A DNA stretch of 19,503 nucleotides from JAHFOW01 sp046350595 (lineage in GTDB: Bacteria > Planctomycetota > Brocadiia > Brocadiales > Brocadiaceae): NCBI GenBank assembly GCA_046350595.1, contig JAXMAC010000062.1, positions 1-19,503 of the forward strand, read 5' to 3'. Shown piece by piece: positions 15,701 through 19,503 of this stretch. The notes under the pieces are model-generated. The model saw nothing but the letters and a program-made list of their open reading frames with translations, had not been told where the DNA came from and made no database searches. The stretch's first letter is position 1; each line of letters begins with the position of its first letter. Made by a program: the position numbers and the translations under genes.

Positions 15701-16311
15701 CAATAACCCGGTGCGAGGCATTTATTGACAGTTTGAAAAATGTAAGGCCAAATTCTGACAGTAAAAAGATCAGGCATGATGTCCCCTTCCGGGAACTTAC
15801 GGAGAGAAAAAAGAGGATTATTTACATCCCTTACATGTGTGACCATGGCAGAATGATTGCCGCTTCAATGAGGGCGAATGGCGTATCGGCAGAGTCGCTC
15901 CCTATGGCTAACAAGGAGTCAGTAGACGTCGGTCGAAAATTCACGTCGGGAAAGGAATGCTACCCAGCCATTCTTACAACGGGTGATATTGTAAAGAAGG
16001 CAATGAGTCCTGATTTTGACCCTGAAGCAAGCGCCTTTTTTATGGCAACAGCATCAGGCCCATGCCGGTTTGGCCAGTACAATAAATTTCATCGTCTGGT
16101 TTTGGATGAACTCGGATTTCCAAATGTACCCATCCATACCCTTGACCAGGAAGAAAACTATGGAGAAGATACCAAAAACCTGGGTACGCGCTTTCGCAAG
16201 CTCTCATGGAATGGCATTATGTATATCGATCTCTTACAAAAAATGCAGGAGAGACGAGGCCGTATGAAATACACAAGGGTGAAACGGATGCTATTTATGA
16301 GGATTTTGTAA
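12781..16311 (+). CDS. Acyl-CoA dehydratase activase/reductase fusion (BadF/HgdC-HgdB-like), N-terminal part
   Basis: This open frame encodes two tandem BadF/BadG/HgdC activase domains and most of a DUF2229/HgdB-like part. Domain 1: phosphate loop GLDIGSVS (15-22), EIGGEDSK, cluster cysteines C141 (MCAAGTGS) and C181 (GRCSVF). Domain 2: GVDVGSIS (330-337), EIGGQDSK, C452 and C492, both pairs 40 residues apart as in HgdC-type activases that share a 4Fe-4S cluster across a dimer. Then C609, C612, C616 and C635 form a four-cysteine knuckle, followed by ETCFPIKVAHGH, SYACPYVQCLPY, GKECYPAI and GPCRFGQY motifs of dehydratase-like subunits. Such proteins use ATP to push low-potential electrons into a partner cluster. 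True coding in this frame ends near residue 1154; the last 22 codons follow an apparent frameshift (16238-16243). Starts at 12790 and 12802 are possible. Confidence 0.88.
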   Translation: MESMNKTMSQKKYIGLDIGSVSVKAVLINERKEILENHYIRSHGQPVETFLLVLKDMFNRTHIDDIDGIAITGSGGKFVSQLMNIAFINEVVAHSTAATTLYPEIRTIIEIGGEDSKLMLVEKDETTGQTKVSDFSMNTMCAAGTGSFLDQQATRLDIAIEKEFGDLALKSKNPPRIAGRCSVFAKTDMIHLQQEGTPVHDIVAGLCYAMARNFKSNIGKGKEFHKPIVFQGGVAANVGMIKAFEDTLELKTGELIIPKYFNVMGAIGAAFSIIDKGIHTPFRGLKEIEEYLRNRSAKPSDLEPLKCDNYKVVEAIHPIDGNEKAEAYVGVDVGSISTNIVVIDKNKNVLARRYLMTAGRPLEAVKQGLYEVGLEVGDKVNVCGAGTTGSGRYLTGDFIGADIAKNEITAHATAAANVDKNVDTIFEIGGQDSKFIRLVNGAIVDFAMNKVCAAGTGSFLEEQAEKLSVSIKGEFSKKALSSCCPSHLGERCTVFMESDLNHHQQRGTSKEDLLAGLSYSVVLNFINRVVEDRPIGNTIFFQGGVAANRGVKAAFEKVTGKKIIVPPHHDIMGAIGSAIISMEERTWEKSKFKGFDLRNKRYELTSFVCKDCSNICEIRQVNIEGENPLYYGSRCGKFDDDRSLKKGKHLPRLFRERKDALINTYKKTKPESPVGKIIGIPQVSSFYHDLFPMWKAFFVELGFDIVTSGDTNKDTVYHGVEVITAETCFPIKVAHGHVIDMLERKIDYLFLPSVINLTHSNTKFTHSYACPYVQCLPYLIKAAIDFKDKNFTVLSPVIHFEYGEEYVNKTLRELAREIGKSGDIVEKAIRAAHESLQNFNNTLQVRGKEILDKLGENEKAFVLISRSYNGCDTGMNLGLPEKLRDLGILTIPLDYLKLDLDEIAHDYPNMYWKTGQRFLAAARVIAKDKRLYPLYITNFGCGPDSFITKFFNKELCGKPCLTIEIDEHSSDVGAITRCEAFIDSLKNVRPNSDSKKIRHDVPFRELTERKKRIIYIPYMCDHGRMIAASMRANGVSAESLPMANKESVDVGRKFTSGKECYPAILTTGDIVKKAMSPDFDPEASAFFMATASGPCRFGQYNKFHRLVLDELGFPNVPIHTLDQEENYGEDTKNLGTRFRKLSWNGIMYIDLLQKMQERRGRMKYTRVKRMLFMRIL

Positions 16312-17072
16312 AAAAGGCAGAAGATGCGCTTGAAAAACATCTGGATCTGGTAGAGTTTGCCGGAAAAGCGGCGGATGCATTCTTAGAAGTAAAGGTTGAC
16401 AGAAGCAAGCCAAGACCGTTAATCGGTATCATTGGAGAAACCTATGTCCGGTGCAATGAGTTTGCAAATAATTTTCTGGTAAGAAGCATCGAGAAGCTTG
16501 GCGGCGAGGCATTTGTACCGCCGTTTTCAGAATGGATTAATTATATAGCGCACTGCCGCCGTGAATCATGTCGCTTTGAAAAGGATTATAAGGGATATCT
16601 GGGTGAAATTATTTCTGATGTCGTACAGCGATACGATGCTTACCGGCTTACCCGAGTGTTTAAAGGTAAGGTGAAGCGCTTCCTGAAAGACGCATCAATA
16701 AAAGAACTTATCAGGAAGGGGAAGCCTTACATTGACGATTCTTACCGGGGTGATCCGGTACTCAGTATGGGAAAAGCGGTTGAATATGTCGAAGAAGGTT
16801 TTGATGGCATTATAAATGTAATACCCTTCCACTGTATGCCGGGAACCGTGGTAAATGGCGTGCTTGAAAGATTTGTAAAAGATCGTGAAAATATACCATG
16901 CCTGAAACTTTCATTCGACGGCCAGGAGCAGACGAATGAAGAAACACGGCTGGAGGCATTTATGCACCAGGCATATCAAAGGATGGAAAGCCACAGGAAT
17001 TCGCACGCGCCAAAAGGGCATAAAACACCCTTAGTAAAAAAGACACGAACATTAATTACATCAGCGAGGTAA
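16206..17072 (+). CDS. Acyl-CoA dehydratase activase/reductase fusion, C-terminal part in the -1 frame
   Basis: This is the continuation of the preceding protein, genuinely coding from about 16239 onward. It starts with ETRPYEIHKGETDAIYEDF, which in relatives follows straight on the DLLQK of the upstream frame. It then has RPLIGIIGETYVRCNEFANNFL, the GGEAFVPPFSEWINY segment and FHCMPGTVVNGVLERF, the last holding a conserved cysteine, and ends in a basic low-complexity tail. Joining the two frames gives about 1430 residues, the normal size of these fusions. It is unlikely to be an independent protein: the ATG at 16206 lies in the shadow of the upstream frame and has no ribosome binding site. 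It ends 2 bp before leuD. Confidence 0.85.
   Translation: MEWHYVYRSLTKNAGETRPYEIHKGETDAIYEDFVKKAEDALEKHLDLVEFAGKAADAFLEVKVDRSKPRPLIGIIGETYVRCNEFANNFLVRSIEKLGGEAFVPPFSEWINYIAHCRRESCRFEKDYKGYLGEIISDVVQRYDAYRLTRVFKGKVKRFLKDASIKELIRKGKPYIDDSYRGDPVLSMGKAVEYVEEGFDGIINVIPFHCMPGTVVNGVLERFVKDRENIPCLKLSFDGQEQTNEETRLEAFMHQAYQRMESHRNSHAPKGHKTPLVKKTRTLITSAR
16238..16243 (+). other. Apparent frameshift site in an A6 run
   Basis: After CTC TTA CAA the run of six A is the point where homology leaves the first frame and enters the -1 frame. One more A would give DLLQK-NAG-ETRPYE, with three residues between LLQK and ETRP as I recall from relatives. A lost base in a homopolymer (sequencing or mutation) is the simplest reading; -1 slippage of the ribosome on the A run would give the same protein. 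Confidence 0.75.
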
Positions 17073-17074
17073 GT

Positions 17075-17563
17075 ATGAAAGGTAAATGCTGGAAGTTTGG
17101 GAACAACATTAATACAGACGAAATTATCCCTGCACGGTATTTGAATACCACAAACACGAAGGAACTGGCTTCCCACTGTATGGAAGATGCCGACCCAAAC
17201 TTCATGAAAAAAATAAAAGCAGGAGACATTATTGTGGCAGGCGACAATTTTGGGTGTGGTTCGTCACGTGAACATGCCCCCATTGCCATTAAATTCTCCG
17301 GAATTTCGTGCGTGATTGCAAAATCCTTTGCCCGTATTTTTTTCAGAAATGCCATTAACATCGGACTGCCTATTTTTGAGTGTCCGGCGGCAGCAGAACA
17401 GATTCGGGAAGGAGATGAAGTAGAAGTTAGCCTCGCATCCGGAGAGATACACAACCTTACATCCAAAAAACGATTTAAATTCGAGCCATTTCCCCTTGAG
17501 ATGCAGGAGATCATCCAGGCAGGCGGGTTAATGAATTTTGTGAAAAAGAAAATGGCCGTGTAA
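17075..17563 (+). CDS. leuD: 3-isopropylmalate dehydratase small subunit (LeuD/homoaconitase family)
   Basis: The swivelling-domain subunit that pairs with the LeuC-type large subunit above. The 162-residue product has NTDEIIPARYL near residue 13, the GDNFGCGSSREHAPIAIK substrate loop near 57-74, the AKSFARIFFRNAINIGLP motif near 88-105, and a short C-terminal beta domain. Length fits the two-subunit archaeal-type enzymes. In methanogen homologues a YLxx loop helps to choose between isopropylmalate and homologous tricarboxylates; here it reads YLNT, closer to the YLRT of homoaconitases than to the YLxY of strict isopropylmalate enzymes, so substrate is best called probable. Its ribosome binding site GAGG lies inside the last codons of the activase gene and the two are 2 bp apart, so translation is likely coupled. 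Confidence 0.93.
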   Translation: MKGKCWKFGNNINTDEIIPARYLNTTNTKELASHCMEDADPNFMKKIKAGDIIVAGDNFGCGSSREHAPIAIKFSGISCVIAKSFARIFFRNAINIGLPIFECPAAAEQIREGDEVEVSLASGEIHNLTSKKRFKFEPFPLEMQEIIQAGGLMNFVKKKMAV

Positions 17564-17583
17564 TTTTTTACCACAAAGACGCA

Positions 17584-18777
17584 ATGCAAACCTTAGAAAT
17601 AAAAAAAAGCATCCACTGGGTTGGCGTATTAAACGCCACGCTCAGGGTGTTCGATGTGGTATTTCAAACAAAGTTCGGCAGTACCTATAATTCCTATCTT
17701 ATTCTTGCAGACAAACCCACGCTCATCGATGGCGTGCACGAGAAGTTTACCCCTGAGTATCTTGACAAACTCCGCTCACTCATCAATCTCAAAGATATCT
17801 GTTACATTGTGGTTAATCATACAGAGATGGACCACTCCGGGACGCTGGCACATTTATTGAAAGAGACACCCGATGCCCAAATTCTCTCAACAAAGACAGC
17901 CGCCCTCTTCCTGAAAAACATCCTTCATTGCGATTTCCGGGGAAAGGTGGTTGAGGATGGCGAAACGATAAGCGTGGGCAATAAGCAATTAAAATTTATC
18001 CATGCCCCTTACTGGCACTGGCCAGACACCATGTTTACTTATCTGGAGGAAGACCAGGTGCTTTTTCCCTGTGATGGATTTGCAACCCATTTCTGCGACG
18101 AACGCCTCTTTGATGACAAAGTGGATGATTTTACCGAAGATTTCAGACATTACTTTGAGCACATCATGGGTCCTTACCGGAAGAAGATATTGGAAGCGAT
18201 AGATAAGATCCGTAATTTGAAGATTCAGGTAGTAGCTCCAAGTCACGGTCCTATTCTTCGGACAAATCCCTGGAAATATATTAAGGCCTATGAAGACTGG
18301 AGTACATCCAGAAAAGACCCGAACAAGAGGCTCGTCCTTGTCCTTTACGCATCAATGTATGGTAATACGAAAAAGATGGCAGAGGCAATTGCTAAAGGCG
18401 CTTCCACGATGAATACCGAAGTCAAACTGTATGATGCTGCTGCCGTTTCACCTGAATATGTGCGGTGTGAAATAGAATCTGCCGATGGTGTCATATTTGG
18501 TTCGTCCACTATAAATGCAGATGCATTACGCCCTATATGGGATATTATCAATGTATTATTTAGCGTCAACATAAAAGGAAAGAAATGCGCAACTTTTGGC
18601 ACGTATGGATGGAGCGGCGAGGCCACACGGCTTATGGAAGACCGGTTAAAAGGTCTCAAGCTTACTACGGTCCAGCCTCCTTTCAAAGCGCTTTTCAGAC
18701 CCACCGATGAAGACCTCAAAAAGTGCTCCATCTTTGGCTACGACTTTGCCACATCGCTGACAATCAGTTCAACGTAA
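17584..18777 (+). CDS. A-type flavoprotein / flavodiiron protein (O2 or NO reductase)
   Basis: Flavodiiron proteins (FprA/ROO/NorV core) reduce O2 to water or NO to N2O in anaerobes. The 397-residue product has the metallo-beta-lactamase-like domain with the full set of diiron ligands: H79, E81 and D83 (NHTEMDHSG), H145 (APYWHWPD), D164 (FPCDGF) and H221 (APSHGP). A flavodoxin domain follows from about residue 249 with the FMN loop YASMYGNTKKMAEA. No rubredoxin domain is attached, so an external donor is needed. It follows leuD by 20 bp and is probably on the same transcript. The start has no clear Shine-Dalgarno; the bases before it (ACCACAAAGACGCA, 17570-17583) look like a piece of a dispersed repeat. 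Protection of the oxygen-labile Fe-S enzymes upstream is a reasonable inference. Confidence 0.93.
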   Translation: MQTLEIKKSIHWVGVLNATLRVFDVVFQTKFGSTYNSYLILADKPTLIDGVHEKFTPEYLDKLRSLINLKDICYIVVNHTEMDHSGTLAHLLKETPDAQILSTKTAALFLKNILHCDFRGKVVEDGETISVGNKQLKFIHAPYWHWPDTMFTYLEEDQVLFPCDGFATHFCDERLFDDKVDDFTEDFRHYFEHIMGPYRKKILEAIDKIRNLKIQVVAPSHGPILRTNPWKYIKAYEDWSTSRKDPNKRLVLVLYASMYGNTKKMAEAIAKGASTMNTEVKLYDAAAVSPEYVRCEIESADGVIFGSSTINADALRPIWDIINVLFSVNIKGKKCATFGTYGWSGEATRLMEDRLKGLKLTTVQPPFKALFRPTDEDLKKCSIFGYDFATSLTISST

Positions 18778-18820
18778 TCGGGTTTTCTCCAATTTTCCCC
18801 CAATCGTTCTGCTATTTTTT

Positions 18821-18866
18821 TTCGTGCCTTGGTGTCTTTGTAGCAAATTGTTATCTGTGTAATCTG
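18821..18866. repeat. Dispersed repeat of the CGTGTCTTTGTGG type
   Basis: The words TTCGTGCCTTGGTGTCTTTG and, after them, TTATCTGTGTAATCTGG resemble a repeat scattered through many bacterial genomes (TTCGTGTCTTTGTGG, complement CCACAAAGACACGAA). A short piece in the opposite orientation, ACCACAAAGACGCA, lies just before the flavodiiron gene at 17570-17583. The assignment is from memory of the motif. Confidence 0.4.
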
Positions 18867-18899
18867 GCTCGAAAATTTCTTATTAAGCGATGCCGTGAT

Positions 18900-18925
18900 G
18901 TTTCGGTGTGTCCTCACACCGAAAC
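18900..18925. terminator. Perfect 11-bp hairpin, possible terminator
   Basis: GTTTCGGTGTG (18900-18910) and CACACCGAAAC (18915-18925) pair fully around a TCCT loop, about 120 bases after the flavodiiron stop. No run of T follows directly, so it may instead protect the 3' end of the transcript or be a REP-like element. Confidence 0.4.
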
Positions 18926-19025
18926 GGATGATTTGCCGGGTTAAACAGGTACGTTAAATTTTTTTTAAAAATATGGCTTTTGTAACTATTCACTAAACAG
19001 TCATTTACAACTTATTTTTCTGAAA

Positions 19026-19041
19026 TGTGACGTACGTCACA
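19026..19041. promoter_or_regulatory. CRP/FNR-family operator, copy 2
   Basis: The same perfect palindrome TGTGACGTACGTCACA as at 2891-2906, within 24 identical bases (19023-19046). GTAAAA occurs at the same distance after it (19062-19067) as in copy 1 (2927-2932), giving a -10-like TAAAAG and a centre near -41.5. It faces the HicB remnant and the DUF4258 gene. Confidence 0.65.
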
Positions 19042-19125
19042 GACAACAAACAAAAAATATGGTAAAAGACGGTATCTTGTTTCTTACAAACTATTGAATC
19101 GAGTTCTTAGTAATATAATATCTAT

Positions 19126-19197
19126 ATGATAGAGTTACAATATTCATTGGTAATCGAGGCTACTGAAGAACCTGGTTTTTTTGGATTTTATTCTTAA
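19126..19197 (+). pseudogene. HicB-family antitoxin remnant (N-terminal 23 codons)
   Basis: The frame reads MIELQYSLVIEATEEPGFFG, then FYS and a stop. This is the first strand and turn of HicB-type (DUF1902-like) antitoxins, which continue for some 50 further residues with YSPDLEGF-like sequence. Here TAA replaces that continuation and no frame downstream resumes it, so the gene is truncated. A TATAAT at 19114-19119 stands 6 bases before the ATG. Confidence 0.6.
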
Positions 19198-19248
19198 ATT
19201 ATTATTCAGAACAGGCAGGAGTTGGTGGGTATTTAAAACAAGAGATGG

Positions 19249-19503
19249 GTGATTGCGCATTTGAACACACCGAAACGTATTTCACAGATTAAAGAACTTG
19301 TAAGAGATGGTAAATATAGATTAACATTCCACGCAGAGGTGGAAAGAGATGCGGACAATATACTTATTGGTGAGTTAGAGGAAGTTTTAACATGCGATAA
19401 ATGTGAGATTATAGAAGATTATCCGAATGACCTAAGAGGGCATTCTTTTTTATTACTTGGTTTTACAGAGCAAGGACAGCCAATCCATGCGGTTTGTTCG
19501 ATT
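19249..19503 (+). CDS. DUF4258 domain protein, 3' end cut by the window
   Basis: The frame is open from a GTG at 19249 (alternative TTG at 19261) to the window end. It gives KRISQIKELVRDGKYRLTFH, then ERDADNILIGELEEVL, CEIIEDYPNDLRGHSFLLLG, and GQPIHAVCSI. This is the DUF4258 pattern: an SxHA-like FHAEVERD helix, EIIEDYP and a final strand with a histidine. From memory, such proteins are small, of RelE/BrnT-like toxin size, and are often followed by a YgiT/MqsA-type zinc-finger antitoxin gene; that partner would lie beyond this window. Weak AAGAG before the GTG. The toxin role is an inference. Confidence 0.7.
   Translation, partial: MIAHLNTPKRISQIKELVRDGKYRLTFHAEVERDADNILIGELEEVLTCDKCEIIEDYPNDLRGHSFLLLGFTEQGQPIHAVCSI

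Larger units (their letters stand above)
18778..19125. other. Intergenic region downstream of the flavodiiron gene
   Basis: No gene is credible here. The stretch holds a dispersed-repeat piece (18821-18866), a perfect hairpin (18900-18925), a T-rich tract near 18957-18966, and the second CRP/FNR-type palindrome (19026-19041). Confidence 0.6.

Noticed and set aside
18723..18944. 73-codon plus-strand ORF after the flavodiiron gene
   Set aside because: It begins inside that gene in another frame and its remainder is repeat and hairpin DNA.
19266..19277. 12-base match CACACCGAAACG to the hairpin arm at 18915
   Set aside because: Repeated 12-mers are expected by chance in 19.5 kb, and the second copy is in-frame coding sequence of the DUF4258 gene with no second arm.

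Overview
The window is a two-gap scaffold piece (100-N gaps at 1845-1944 and 3366-3465) of moderate G+C. Its gene complement fits an anaerobic planctomycete, most likely an anammox bacterium of the Brocadiaceae. That placement is an inference from gene families: MurB, a LeuC/LeuD pair split by a very large acyl-CoA dehydratase activase fusion, a long MutL-type ATPase, a diiron flavoprotein and several decayed toxin-antitoxin-like pieces. No rRNA, tRNA, CRISPR array, phage or intact insertion sequence was seen.

Layout. 1-1113: murB (+). 1114-1953: a small heat-shock protein (-), then a repeat-bearing intergenic stretch and gap 1. 1954-2643: a secreted DUF1080/LamG-like protein (-). 2644-3526: mostly non-coding, with a perfect CRP/FNR-type palindrome, a GGDEF-domain remnant, a REP-like repeat, gap 2 and the tail of an unknown gene. 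3527-4213: a divergent HhH/4Fe-4S protein (+). 4398-7918: a minus-strand trio, in transcription order a small hydrophobic protein, the MutL ATPase and a barrel/KOW protein. 7982-9316: thrC (+) behind a consensus sigma70 promoter. 9554-10764: htpX and an acidic zinc-ribbon protein (+), also behind a near-consensus promoter. 10858-18777: a compact plus-strand run of leuC, a Uma2 nuclease, the activase/reductase fusion (split by an apparent 1-nt frameshift), leuD and fprA. 18778-19503: repeats, a hairpin, a second copy of the palindrome, a 23-codon HicB remnant and a DUF4258 gene cut by the window end.

How the genes relate. LeuC and LeuD form isopropylmalate isomerase (or a related aconitase-type hydro-lyase). 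Between them lies a roughly 1430-residue protein with two ATP-dependent Fe-S activase domains and a 2-hydroxyacyl-CoA dehydratase/benzoyl-CoA-reductase-like part. FprA downstream would remove O2 or NO, either of which would damage those Fe-S enzymes. The MutL trio has no glutamate mutase subunit beside it, so its client is unknown. The two palindromes, 16 kb apart, share 24 identical bases and a -10-like hexamer at the same offset, which suggests two targets of one CRP/FNR-family activator.
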